Positions 11,164 through 21,132 of a stretch of DNA of 64,000 nt are shown here, piece by piece. Both the position numbers and the translations under genes were made by a program. The DNA lies in the NCBI GenBank assembly GCA_936440205.1, contig OW387134.1, positions 67,891,442-67,955,441 on the forward strand, in the 5' to 3' direction. How positions within the stretch are numbered: the first letter of the stretch is position 1; the number at the start of each line of letters is the position of its first letter. Source of the DNA: Lepidonotus clava. Taxonomy: Eukaryota; Annelida; Polychaeta; Phyllodocida; Polynoidae. The notes under the pieces were generated by a model. It made no database searches, had not been told where the DNA came from, and worked only from the letters and a program-made list of their open reading frames with translations.

Positions 11164-12535
11164 GAATATTCAAGAACATCCAAGGTCAGGAAAGATTTTA
11201 GATTATCAAGGCATTCAACCTCTATTTCCTCCAGCCGACTCTCGTCAATCATCTTCCATCTCTCCACATGAACCCCAACGTCCTCAACACACAAAACAGT
11301 AACAGTAGTTGTTTCATATCTGACTCCACCCAAACTGGGAATTCCTACCGGTAACTTACACATACTTTCCGCTAATTACTGATTCTTCTGGTGTTACTTG
11401 TCACTTACATAAGGCCTCTGCGGCATTAAGGCACGGTCCATAAAACATAATTATGGAAATAGAGTGGGGCCCCGGACTTATTAAAAGTAGTCTATGGGGA
11501 AAAAACCCATAGTCAGGGTGAATATTCAAGAACATTCAAGGTAACGAAAGATTTTATATTATCAAGGCATTCAACCTCTATTTCCTTCAGCCGGCTCTCG
11601 TCAATCATCTTCCATCTCTCCACATGAACCTGCACGTCCTCAACTCACAAAACAGTAACAGTAGTTTTTTCATATCTGACTCCACCCAAACAGGGAATAA
11701 TGTCCGATAACTTACACATACTTTTAGCTAATTATTGATTCTCCTGGCGTTACTTGTCGCTTACATAAGGCTTCTGTGTGACATTAAAGTGTCGTCCATA
11801 AAGCATAATTATGGAAATAGACTGGGTCCCTGAACTTATTCAAAGAAGTCTATAGGGAAAAAACCCTTAGTCAGGGTGAATATTCAAGAACATCCAAGGT
11901 AACGAAATATTGTAGATTATCAAGGCATTCAGCCCTATTTCCACCAGAGGCCTCTCGTCAATCATCTTCCATCTCCCGAAGTGGACCTCCACGTTCTTAA
12001 CACACACAACAGTAACAGTAGTTGTTTCATATCTGACACCACCCAAACTGGGAATACTGTTCGCTAACTTACACATACTTTCCGCTGATTAAGTACTTCT
12101 GACATTACTTGTCACTTACATAAGGCTTCTGTGCCGCATTAGGGTGCAGTCCATAAACCATAACTATGGAAATAGAGTGGGTCCCTGGACTTATTCAAGG
12201 TAGTCCAGGGAAAAAACTTACGTTAGGATGAATATTCAAGAACATCCAAGGTCGAAAAAGATTTTAGATTATCAAGGCATTCAACCTCTATTTCCACCAG
12301 AGGCCTCTTGTCAATCATCCTCCATCTCTTAACATGAACCTCCACGTCCTCAACACACAAAACAGTAACAGTAGTTGTTTCATATCTGACACCACCCAAA
12401 CTGGGAATACTGTCCAGTAACTTACACATACTTGGAGCTAATTACTGATTCTTCTGACGTTACTTGTCACTTACCTAAGGCTTCTGTGTGGCATTGAGGC
12501 GCGGTCCATAAAGCATATGGAAATAGACTGGGTCA
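11164..12535. repeat. 355 bp tandem array, four copies
   Basis: Units begin GAATATTCAAGAACATCC at 11164, 11520, 11878 and 12230. On the minus strand each unit starts a frame with Met-Cys-Lys-Leu and then SIPSLGGVRYETTTVTV. That frame is about 70 codons in copies 1, 3 and 4. In copy 2 it is cut short by an in-frame TGA after 24 codons. No known domain is visible. Diverged pieces of the same unit (ATTCAAGAA..GGTCAGGAAAGATTT..CAACCTCTATTTC) occur near 26.05, 26.58 and 26.71 kb. The shared frame may be a decayed coding segment or simply conserved by recent duplication. Confidence 0.9.
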
Positions 12536-12696
12536 TGTGTGGGCCTATTGTGGGACGCGCACTGACGTAATTTAAGGCTGTATTCCACAAGCCGATTTTT
12601 TTCCCGATTCCAAAGTTGGCATTGCACATATTGGTTAATCTTGAACATGTTTTATACCATTAGAACGAGATTTAATTCCCTTTCAAATGATATCCA

Positions 12697-12864
12697 CAGG
12701 GATGTAAGTTTTCAGATTTCCGTCTGATTTCACATTTTTTCACCAACTCAAATAATAATTTTGAAAATAATTTTTTTACATCACTTTTATAGCATTTTAA
12801 GATAATTTCAAATATCATTTGTGGGATTTCAGATTTTTTTCATTAACCCTGACTTACATCCCTG
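12697..12864. mobile_element. CAGGGATGTAAGT MITE, nested copy
   Basis: It starts CAGGGATGTAAGTTTTCAG and ends CTGACTTACATCCCTG. A second copy with identical ends lies at 54999-55161. CAGGG ends resemble hAT elements, but no 8 bp target duplication is visible here. Confidence 0.75.
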
Positions 12865-12929
12865 TATGTAGGATGTATATAATCATTTGCCATATCACTG
12901 GTTAAAAGTGATGAATTACCAATGGTGCA

Positions 12930-13210
12930 CCTTATCCACACGTTCTCTTCTTCTCTTAGAAGAAATCTCTGAGTGTCTTCTACTTGAAGAGCAATGCCAG
13001 AGAATTCTCTTGTTCTCTGATAGTTTAGAGAATGAGAATTTCTCTTAAAGAGGCTCAAATTCTCTATTTCCATGGAGAAAGAGGTTTCATTCTCTATTCT
13101 CAGAGAAGAAAGAATTCTCAGTCTTTCTTTACAGAGGATGAGAATTTCTTGATGCTTAAGAAGATAGGATAGAATTTCTTGTTAGAGAAGAAGAGAATGT
13201 GTGGATAAGG
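12930..13210. mobile_element. Fold-back element with 27 bp inverted ends
   Basis: CCTTATCCACACGTTCTCTT at 12930 is mirrored with one mismatch by AAGAGAATGTGTGGATAAGG ending at 13210. The inverted match covers 27 bp. The interior is rich in AGAGAATTCTC-type dyads, so most of the 280 bp can fold on itself. Confidence 0.7.
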
Positions 13211-13240
13211 ACAAAATCGGCTAGTGGAATGCAGCCTCTA

Positions 13241-14014
13241 TGTTATGTTATATTCATGAAGAGCCCTTAATGAGTTGTTTTGTTATACATGACACCCTGA
13301 AAAGGTAGCCCCACGCATCTATCATCCCGCGGCCTCTGATAATATGAATGCCAGTTCTCCTCAGTCCTTGGAATAATGATAAGGAAATCTGGGCTCCCTG
13401 GGGAATTGCATATTTCATGACCATTTAGAATCGGGTGTTGCTGGTCCCTGGGCCTTGCCTGGGTGAGTTTGAAGGGTGTGTGTGTGTGGAAGGGGTGGGG
13501 GCCTTCCTTTTAGTACGTATGCACATTTTCCAAAAATTTAGACCCCCAACCCATCCCCCCTTGGGCTGGAACTTGAACTTGAATGGGTTTGTAGGTGTGT
13601 ATTTATACAGCAGGCCTACTGGAGCATATGGCTCTGTGGCGACTCGCTCCTGACAGCTAGTTAGGGGTAGGGGTTGTAGGTAGTAGAATGAGAGTCTCCA
13701 AGAGGAGTATTTATATACCGCACCCGAATAGGCTCAGAGATGCGGTTGGAGTTGGTGTGTGTAGTCTGTGATGTGTGTAGTGGGTGTGTAGTTGTAGAGT
13801 AAAGTTGATCTGTGGGGTTGTTGTATGTTGCAGAAGGAGCAAAAGTCAGGTCCACTTCGGGTGTCTGACTACGTTGTTGTGCTCGGTGTGCATGTGTGTT
13901 GCTGTGTTGTCCTCAGGGCCCGTGTAGTGTAGAGAGGTCCTCGTCAAGTGGTGTCCGGTGGTGCTGTGCCCTTGGGCTAACGTACGCATTCAATTTGTAC
14001 AGGAATTAATTACC
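13241..14014. other. Unassigned; includes a partial GGCCTTCC-type copy and GT-rich DNA
   Basis: A one-ended GGCCTTCC-type fragment occupies about 13497-13565 (GGGGCCTTCCTTTTAGTACG). From 13640 to 13920 the DNA is GT-rich on the plus strand (GTGTGTAG motifs). No coding frame is convincing. Confidence 0.45.
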
Positions 14015-14225
14015 CAGGACAAACAGCAGTAGATGCTTCCTAAGGCAGTATGTCCGAAATATTTAGATTAGCCACTGAAATACTCCTGACTACAAACTGA
14101 TTTTTGCTGACAGCTCAATATTTCGGACATACTGATTCACTACTGATTTACCACTGGAAGCATTCTGCATCCCCCTACTGCTCCTCTATTGATTTCACGC
14201 TGAGTATCTACTGCATTTTGTCCTG
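14015..14225. mobile_element. CAGGACAAA-type MITE, copy 1
   Basis: The ends are CAGGACAAACAGCAGTAGAT and CTACTGCATTTTGTCCTG. Internally GCAGTATGTCCGAAATATT faces CAATATTTCGGACATACTGA, so the element folds twice. Five relatives lie at 22.99, 38.08, 44.67, 49.75 and 53.02 kb. Confidence 0.75.
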
Positions 14226-14231
14226 TAGGCA

Positions 14232-14302
14232 AATTTTCAAAACATTCAGAGTCCCCCCCCCCCCCCCCCTGCTGCGTACGTATTTAATGGAAGGCCCCAT
14301 GG
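14232..14302 (-). mobile_element. GGCCTTCC-type fragment, one-ended
   Basis: A C-run is followed by TGCGTACGTATTTAATGGAAGGCCCC, the reverse complement of the family start. It directly follows the preceding MITE. Confidence 0.7.
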
Positions 14303-14479
14303 GGCGGTAGCCTGGACCCAGTTCATTGAGACTGGGTGGGATGGTAACAGACTGGCTCATTGACTGTATTGGGGGGATCCATCTGGTACCAATCTGTGGT
14401 GGTGATTGGGGTGGGGGTGAGGGGTGCGAGGTATAAATCAGGCTTTGGGTGCTCAGTACGTATGAACAATGTATGCATT

Positions 14480-14820
14480 GGTTTTTTTTTTCTTTTTTCC
14501 ACAAGTGGCCTCGCCAGTCTGAAAAACACTGACAGTGGAAAACTCTCGCAGGATTCAAACCCACAACCTTTGGGTTTGGAGGTGGGGGTCCCAGCCACTA
14601 CACCATGAAGCCACATAGAGAATGAGGGTGGAACTAAATAAAGGGGTCATGACCCAATTTGCTGGTTCCCACAGAGCCTTTAATAAGCAGTTTAATGAAA
14701 AAGCAACCAGATGGACAGGCTGGTATTTCGCTGGTTCTTGGTATGGCCTGAAGTAAGTTCAGTGTGTAAACTGTAACATACGAAAGGGCATCATTTTAGA
14801 AGTAGTAGGGTAATAATAAA
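14480..14820 (-). mobile_element. tRNA-derived SINE with a long conserved leader, copy 1
   Basis: On the minus strand the element runs from TTATTACCCTACTACTTCTA (near 14818), through a ~210 bp conserved leader, to a tRNA-like part. That part has an A-box-like TGGTGTAGTGGCT and a B-box GGGTTTGAATCC. It ends in GGCGAGGCCACTTGTGG and an A-tail (poly-T at 14482-14498 on the plus strand). Copies at 43.93 kb (-) and 54.06 kb (+) share the whole structure. Confidence 0.8.
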
Positions 14821-15328
14821 CAAATCAACCCACCTTGCTACGATACAATTATCTGAAAGCGTACAATATGCATACAGATTTTGTGTGAAAATATGTACAC
14901 ACTTGGCGTTTCCTAAACGGTTTTGAAAAGACCGAAAAGCGGTGATGGTCCTGGCTCGAGGGAGGCTGGAGGGACGCGCTTCATTTGGCGGCTGTGATTG
15001 GTTGGCGTCTGCCCTGCCCCACAGGTCGGGACTGGGGTGAGGGGTAAATGGCAAGGATCTTCTTTTTTGTTGTTGGAGGGGGGGGGGGGAGGCACTCTTT
15101 GAATGTTACCGGCCACTGCCTCCCCTGCTTTTTGTAGCGGATCATCCCCTGTGTTTGGAGACAAGTGCTCACCATCAAAAAGTGTGCCTTGCCTCTTGGC
15201 CACACGGTAGCGAAAATAGCTCATCAGCTTACCAAACCGAGAACTTTCCCTGACACTGGCTCCTACAACAGTGCACTGGTAGTCTATGGCTGTTATCCAG
15301 TGGCCCAGGAAAGTAATCCCCATTGCCA
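14821..15328. other. Unassigned; includes one end of a poly-G-type element
   Basis: About 15077-15135 carries GGGGG..GGCACTCTTTGAATGTTACC..CCACTGCC, the left end of the poly-G/poly-C-ended family, without a matching right end nearby. A 160-codon minus-strand frame (14913-15395) spans this. Its first ~60 codons could be an exon, because a strong donor-like G|GTAAGC lies near 15230, but no domain is recognised. Confidence 0.35.
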
Positions 15329-15487
15329 TCATTCCACTACGTAATAAAAAGGGTCCCAAATCCAACGTCCCGGATGAGTTAACCTGTTGCTCCACGATTC
15401 TGTTTGATCTTTGTTAACTGCTACCGACCAGCGAAACATGAAAGTACCCGGATTGAAGACTATGAACGGAAGCAGAAACAACGCCAT
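15329..15487 (-). CDS. Candidate short CDS or first exon beside a CpG-rich promoter
   Basis: On the minus strand AAAATGGCG, a good start context, opens a frame of about 52 codons. It begins with a hydrophobic stretch (MALFLLPFIVFNPGTFMF) that could be a signal peptide or membrane segment, followed by RWSVAVNKDQTESWSNR. A donor-like CAG|GTTAAC near 15382 would end it as a first exon. I do not recognise the protein. It is listed only because it lies just downstream of the CpG-rich, X-box-bearing block. It may well be chance. Confidence 0.2.
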   Translation of the reverse strand: MALFLLPFIVFNPGTFMFRWSVAVNKDQTESWSNRLTHPGRWIWDPFYYVVE

Positions 15488-15499
15488 TTTGATGTAGGC

Positions 15500-15960
15500 T
15501 GGTTGCCGGTCTCCACTCACTCTCCGCCGCGCCTCCTACTTCCGAGATTCGCCGTTCAGCGAGCATTGTGTTGCAGAATGGCCCCACACGCAGAGCGATA
15601 GTATCACTACGAAGTGATATCCGTGAGAGTTGGCAGCCCCGTCAATTCCAACACCATGACACCAACTAAAACGGCCGACCTGACGTAATTAACACATAAA
15701 AAACGGTGTCAAGATTTTCTCAGATTCAACCATTGCGTCGAGCCTCGTCACGTCGACGAGCGTTGCTACGACGACGTCAACGTCTCTATGTTGCCATTGC
15801 AACGGTCGTCACGGCAACTGTAGTAACGTCCAAGTCCGCTAGCACGCTGGTGGACGGATAATGCTACTTCGGGCGCCAGCCTACGGAAAGTGCATACCTC
15901 AGCGCCGATAATGCATACTTTGGAGCCTCCCGCAATTTCACGAGATAGATCTAAACAAAC
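15500..15960 (-). promoter_or_regulatory. CpG-rich promoter-like block with two RFX X-box-like motifs
   Basis: CpG dinucleotides are dense here (for example CGTCGAGCCTCGTCACGTCG) against AT-rich surroundings. GTTGCCATTGCAAC (about 15791-15804) and GTCGTCACGGCAAC (about 15807-15820) each match the X-box consensus GTNRCCNNRGYAAC at all but one position. CRE-like TGACGTAA and GACGTCAA are also present. Paired X-boxes would be expected at cilia-gene promoters. The direction is inferred from the minus-strand frame at 15487 and is not certain. Confidence 0.4.
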
Positions 15961-16107
15961 TGGAGGTTTTCCATGTATAAAATATTTACTCTAATATAAC
16001 TTATCCACAGAATGCACTATAGTTATGAATACAAATTAAAGGAAAGCTTACACATAAATTCACGAGGTGCTATTTTTTTGTGTTATTTACATATGACTTA
16101 GGTGTTC

Positions 16108-16503
16108 CAGGGCTTGACAAATCGTTTTTTCACCTGGTTGCCCGTTGGGCAACCACGGTCTCATGTGTGGTTGCCCGGTAGTATTTAGTGGTAGCCCGGG
16201 AATTTCGAGGAATATCTGCCAAGACATTCATATAGCTAACGTGAGTCTAATACAAAGGTTTTTTAAAATTTTTATTTATTAATTTTTATTTTCAACATCT
16301 GCAAACAAATCGAGCCTCGTTTCTTATACAAAGAATTAGTAGGGAAGCTAGCCAAAATTGGAAAAAAAATCTTTATAATCAAACCCTTACTAAATCTAGA
16401 AAAATCTTGGTTGCCCGTCGGGCAACCAGTCCCTCTAATCTGGTTGCCCAGCACCTTTTTCTGGTTGTCCCGGGCGTCCGGACACCCAATTTGTCAAGCC
16501 CTG
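16108..16503. mobile_element. hAT-like MITE, CAGGGCTTGACAAAT ends
   Basis: Exact 15 bp inverted ends are CAGGGCTTGACAAAT and ATTTGTCAAGCCCTG. Subterminal palindromic blocks (TGGTTGCCCGTYGGGCAACCA) lie near both ends. A 5 bp direct repeat TGTTC flanks the element, shorter than the 8 bp usual for hAT. It is about 396 bp with an AT-rich non-coding core. Confidence 0.8.
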
Positions 16504-17604
16504 TGTTCTAAAAGTATCTCAAAAGTATAGGCCTAAACCTGAAAATGTCGAGGTGTTAGGGAATTATTCAGAAAGGAATTTAATTTTGGGAATTCCCTGA
16601 ATGTTTTACTGATCAGTTCTCCCGTCACAGCTCTGGGAATTCCTTTCAAAGTTATTTTGAGATTCCCTGGTTAATGAATGATTATAGATGGATATGACTA
16701 TGCCTGTATTCTATTTTATTATGAGTTGCATTAAACAAAATATATATTTTAAATACATATTATATATATGTACTTTGGGTTAGAGAGCATAACTTATCAC
16801 AAATTCTATAAGCATGGGGATTCCCTTCTTATGATAGATGGGATTCCCCAATCACTCCCCTTGCTAAGTCATAAATTGGGGGATTTTCCTAAAAAAAAAT
16901 CAATAAAATACAATTTTGTTTAATGACCCATAATTGTATTTTCCTTCTAGATCTAGGCTACTTTGCTTAAATTGCCCCCCTAGACCAAAAATGAACTCTC
17001 GTAGTTTTGTCAAATCTGAGGAGAAATTTTGCATGGTAAAATATGGGGGTGGGGGGCAGATATCTTGCCCCCCCTAGAAGACAGACCCTGGATCCGCCCC
17101 TGAAGCTTTGCCCTGTTCAAATAATTTGTCAAACACCTTACAAGTCTAGAGCTAGAGCCGAAGGCTCTTGTATATTCATAAAGAAGGATTTATAAACATG
17201 TTATTTAACCTACACGTGTTTTCATATCTTGTTCTAACAAAGTTCTGCCTGAAATAAAATCAACAACCTCCAATTTTTGTATCAATGAAGTAGGTACCTT
17301 TCCAATAATGAACTATACCTCCAACACACACAGAGGAGTAAATTTATTGTAGGTTGGTCTACCCCCACAACATCCTTGGGATACCCCTCATTTTGCGCTG
17401 TGTACCCCTTTTTCAATAGTGTGGTCCTCTGCTAGCAGATAGGCCTGAACCAAGTGAATGGCTTAAACCTTTGGAAACAATTCGTCTATTGGAGGGTTCA
17501 CTGCGCAGACTCGTGAAAAGGGTGTATTGTGCCCCTCATTGTGCACGGGCGACCCCCGATTCTGGGGTGCAGGAGGAGGTAGTCAGTTTTGATCCAGATT
17601 AGCT
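16504..17604. other. Unassigned AT-rich DNA with two repeat remnants
   Basis: A solo hAT-like terminus (CCTGGATCCGCCCCTG) lies near 17087-17102. A segment at about 17400-17530 resembles the end of the 1.9-3.4 kb repeat (GCGCAGACTCGTGAAAAGGG). No gene is seen. Confidence 0.45.
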
Positions 17605-17868
17605 TTTGCCCAATGTGTCCGTACACCCACAACAGTCCATGGCTTCTATTGGTCACTTAAAATTTGTAAGGAATTTTTTATTGGCCCTTTATAAGTGGCA
17701 TGGGGAATCCATTTGATGGTTGTTTGGGTGCTGGCTGGTTTATGGTCCTACCTGCCATAAACCAGCGGCTACAAAGCATGCTGGGATTTAGGTGGGAATC
17801 CCCACCTAAAATGGTTGCTGGTGTACAGACTCAGTTTGGGAAACAGTGGGTCTGAACCCGACAGACTA
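17605..17868 (-). repeat. Dispersed ~250 bp repeat (CAGACCCACTG...GACC), copy 1
   Basis: On the minus strand it reads GTTCAGACCCACTGTTTCCC, then a block with ATCCCAGCATGCTTTG, GGACCATAAACCAGCCAGCA, ATCAAA..GGTTCCCC, CCAATAAAAnAATTCCTTAC and GCCATGGACTGTTGTGGGTG. Three other copies lie at 26.95 (-), 28.89 (+) and 37.57 kb (+). No inverted termini were found, so its class is unknown. Confidence 0.8.
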
Positions 17869-18439
17869 TGGAGGAGGCGGCCCGTTAGAGTGGAGATCAC
17901 CTCACCGGTCCCCGGTTAATTAATCACTATCCGTCTGGTCCCGGCCCCCTGAATGGCCGGGGAAATGAGGCGAAGAGCCCGCGACATTGATTCCCACCCC
18001 TCAGCGGGGCCTTTTCTATGGGGGTGGATATATGGTCCTGCTTTTCTATGAGCTGGAGATATGGCACTCTATAGACTTATGGCGATGAGTTCAACGTCTT
18101 TTCTATTTTCTGAATTCAGGAGAGGTTCCCGTCCCGTATGGACAGACTGAGGATTGCCGTATTCCGGAATAGTTCTGTTGTCATTAGGGAGTCAGGACGC
18201 GACTCGTTTTTACCCCTTGAGAAATCAGAAAACAAAATGGATCCAACGGCCAATGGCCTAACTGTCATTTCGTTTTATTCCGTCATTTCCTGTTGGTGAA
18301 AACTCTGTATTGTGAGAGATAACAAAATTATGCAAATGCCGATAGTGTAATGCAAGTCTCGTGTCATTAGCGGAATGAGGGCAGAATGACGTCAGATTAA
18401 AATCTTATATGGGAATATTTCCTGGGATTATTTCACAGA
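17869..18439. other. Unassigned
   Basis: Moderately GC-rich to about 18080, then mixed. No gene or element ends recognised. Confidence 0.35.
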
Positions 18440-18672
18440 CGTGTCGCCATGGAGAATGAAACGATTGGTGATCATTTCAGCTGTTGTCATGGAGAAAGTT
18501 GATCATTTCAGCCATCACCAAGGAGAATGGTGATCATTTCAGATGTTGCCATTAAGAATGGTGATCATTTCAGACTTTGCCATGGAAGACGGTGATCATT
18601 TCAGACATAGGCATGAAAAATGATGACCATTTCACTTCTCACCATAGAGAATGGTGATCATTTCAGCCTTTG
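18440..18672. repeat. 31 bp tandem array, about seven units
   Basis: Units are spaced ~31 bp and centre on GGTGATCATTTCAG followed by NNNTGCCATGGAGAA. They lie at about 18467, 18498, 18530, 18561, 18592, 18622 and 18653. The TGATCA core is palindromic. The array ends about 80 bp before the large minisatellite. Confidence 0.9.
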
Positions 18673-18754
18673 CCATTGCAGATTCTGTTTCTTCCACTGG
18701 TTCTGGTTGTGAAGTCATACCAGTGCCTCCACAAACAGGACTCATTGGGCGGCT

Positions 18755-21105
18755 GGGTGAGTGATAATACCCCCACTGAGGGGTGGGGGTGGGTGATAAT
18801 ACACTCACTGAGGGGTGGGTGATAATACCCCCGCTGAGGGGCGGGTGATAATACCCCCACTGAGGGATGGGTGATAATACCCCCACTGAGGGGAGGGGTG
18901 GGCGATAATACCCCCGCTGAGGGGTGGGTGATAATACCCCCACTGAGGAGTGGGTGATAATACCCCCACTGATGGGTGGGGGTGGGTGATAATACCCCCG
19001 CTGAGGGGTGGGTGATAATACCCCCACTGAGGGGTGGGTGATGATACCCTGACTGAGGGGTGATAATACCCCCACTTAGATGTGTGGGGTGGGTGATGAT
19101 ATCCCCACTGAGGGGTGGGTGATGATACCCCCACTGAGGGGTGGGTGATAATACTCTCACTGTGATAATACCCCCGCTGAGGGGTGGGTGATGATACCCC
19201 CACTGTCGGGTGGGCGATCATACTCCCACTGTGGGGTGGGTGATAATACCCCCACTGAGGGGTGGGTGATAATACCCCCACTGAGGGGTGGGTGATAATA
19301 CCCCCACTGATGGGTGGGTGATAATACCCCCGCTGAGGGGTGGGTGATAATACCCCCACTTAGATGTGTGGGGTGGGTGATGATATCCCCACTGAGGGGT
19401 GGGTGATAATACCCCCACTGAGGGGTGGGTGACAATACCCCCACTGAGGGTTGGGTGATAATACCCCCACTGAGGGGTGGGTGATAATACCCCCACTGAG
19501 GGGTGGGTGATAATATCCCCACTGAGGGGTGGGTGATAATACCTCAAATGGGGGTGGGTGATAATACCCCCACTGAGAGGTGGGTGATAATACCTCAAAT
19601 GAGGGGTGGGTGATAATAACCCCACTGGGGGGCGGGTGATAATACCCCCACTAAGGGGCCGGTGATAATACCCCCACTGAGGGGCGGGTGATGATATCCC
19701 CACTGAGGGTTGGGCGATAATACCCCCATTGAGGGGTGAGTGATAATACCCCCACTGAGGGGTGGGTGATAATACCCCCACTGAGGGGTGGGTGATAATA
19801 CCCCCACTGAGGGGTGGGTGATAATACCCCCATTGAGGGGGGGTGATAATACCCCCACGGAGGGGTGGGTGATAATACCCCCATTTAGGGGTGAGTGATA
19901 ATACCCCCACTGAGGGGTGGGTGATAATACCCCCACTGAGGGGTGGGTGATAATACCCCCACTGAGGGTTGGGTGATAATACCCCCACTGAGGGTTGGGT
20001 GATAATACCCCCACTGAGGGGTGGGTGATAATACCCCCACTGAGGGGTGGGTGATAATATCCCCACTGAGGGGTGGGTGATAATACCTCAAATGGGGGTG
20101 GGTGATAATACCCCCACTGAGAGGTGGGTGATAATACCTCAAATGAGGGGTGGGTGATAATAACCCCACTGGGGGGCGGGTGATAATACCCCCACTAAGG
20201 GGCCGGTGATAATACCCCCACTGAGGGGCGGGTGATGATAACCCCACTGAGGGTTGGGCGATAATACCCCCATTGAGGGGTGAGTGATAATACCCCCACT
20301 GAGGGGTGGGTGATAATACCCCCACTGAGGGGTGGGTGATAATACCCCCACTGAGGGGTGGGTGATAATACCCCCATTGAGGGGGGGGTGATAATACCCC
20401 CACGGAGGGGTGGGTGATAATACCCCCATTTAGGGGTGAGTGATAATACCCCCACTGAGGGGTGGGTGATAATACCCCCACTGAGGGGTGGGTGATAATA
20501 CCCCCACTGAGGGTTGGGTGATAATACCCCCACTGAGGGGTGGGTGATAATACCCCCACTGAGGGGTGGGTGATAATACCCCCATTGAGGGGTGGGTGAT
20601 AATACCCCCACGAAGGGATAGGTGATAATACCTCAAATGGGGGTGGGTGATAATACCCCCACTGAGAGGTGGGTGATAATACCTCAAATGAGGGGTGGGT
20701 GATAATAACCCCACTGGGGGGCGGGTGATAATACCCCCACTAAGGGGCCGGTGATAATACCCCCACTGAGGGGCGGGTGATGATATCCCCACTGAGGGTT
20801 GGGCGATAATACCCCCATTGAGGGGTGAGTGATAATACCCCCACTGAGGGGTGGGTGATAATACCCCCACTTAGGGGTGGGTGATAATACACCACCAAGG
20901 GGTGGGCGATGATACCCCCACTGAGGGGTGGATGATAATACCCCCACTGAGGGGTGGGTGATAATACCCCCACTGAGGGGTGGGTGATGATACCCCCGTT
21001 GAGGGATGGGCGATAATACCCCCACTGAGGGGTGGGTGATAATGCCCCCACTGAGGGGTGGGTGATAATACCTTCACCGAGGGGTCGGTGATAATGCCCC
21101 CACTG
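18755..21105. repeat. 26 bp minisatellite (about 90 units) with 545 bp higher-order repeat
   Basis: The unit is GATAATACCCCCACTGAGGGGTGGGT with variants. A distinctive run of variant units (ACCTCAAATG.., GATAATAACCCC, GGGGCCGGTGAT) recurs at 19541, 20085 and 20630. The period of 544-545 bp equals 21 units. Each unit has two small dyads (GGGT..ACCC and CCCC-ACTGA-GGGG) and GGGG/GGG runs on the plus strand. Because 26 is not a multiple of 3, every minus-strand frame cycles through the unit, and these frames are open over long stretches. The encoded 26-residue repeats (GVLSPTPQWGYYHPPLSGGI...) are most simply explained as a by-product. Confidence 0.95.
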
Positions 21106-21132
21106 CGTGCCCCAGCCAGGCGCCCATCACCC

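Larger units (their letters stand above)
12573..13240. mobile_element. AGGCTGTATTCCAC-type MITE carrying two nested elements
   Basis: The terminal inverted repeats are AAGGCTGTATTCCAC..GCCGATTTT and AAAATCGGC..GTGGAATGCAGCCT, about 25 bp each. The flanking bases suggest a TA or TTA target. Two other inverted-repeat units lie inside: CAGGGATGTAAGT at 12697-12864 and CCTTATCCACAC at 12930-13210. Relatives are at 36.07, 53.51, 55.97 and 60.36 kb. Confidence 0.8.

Noticed and set aside
14913-15395. 160-codon minus-strand frame
   Set aside because: It starts at GTG, runs through a G-run element end and has no known domain. Only its upstream part is kept as a possible exon in the feature notes.
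18632-21077. Long minus-strand open frames (up to 282 codons) encoding GVLSPTPQWGYYHPPLS-type repeats
   Set aside because: They appear in all three frames at once because the 26 bp unit lacks stops in every phase. No start context, splice signal or non-repeat domain supports a protein.
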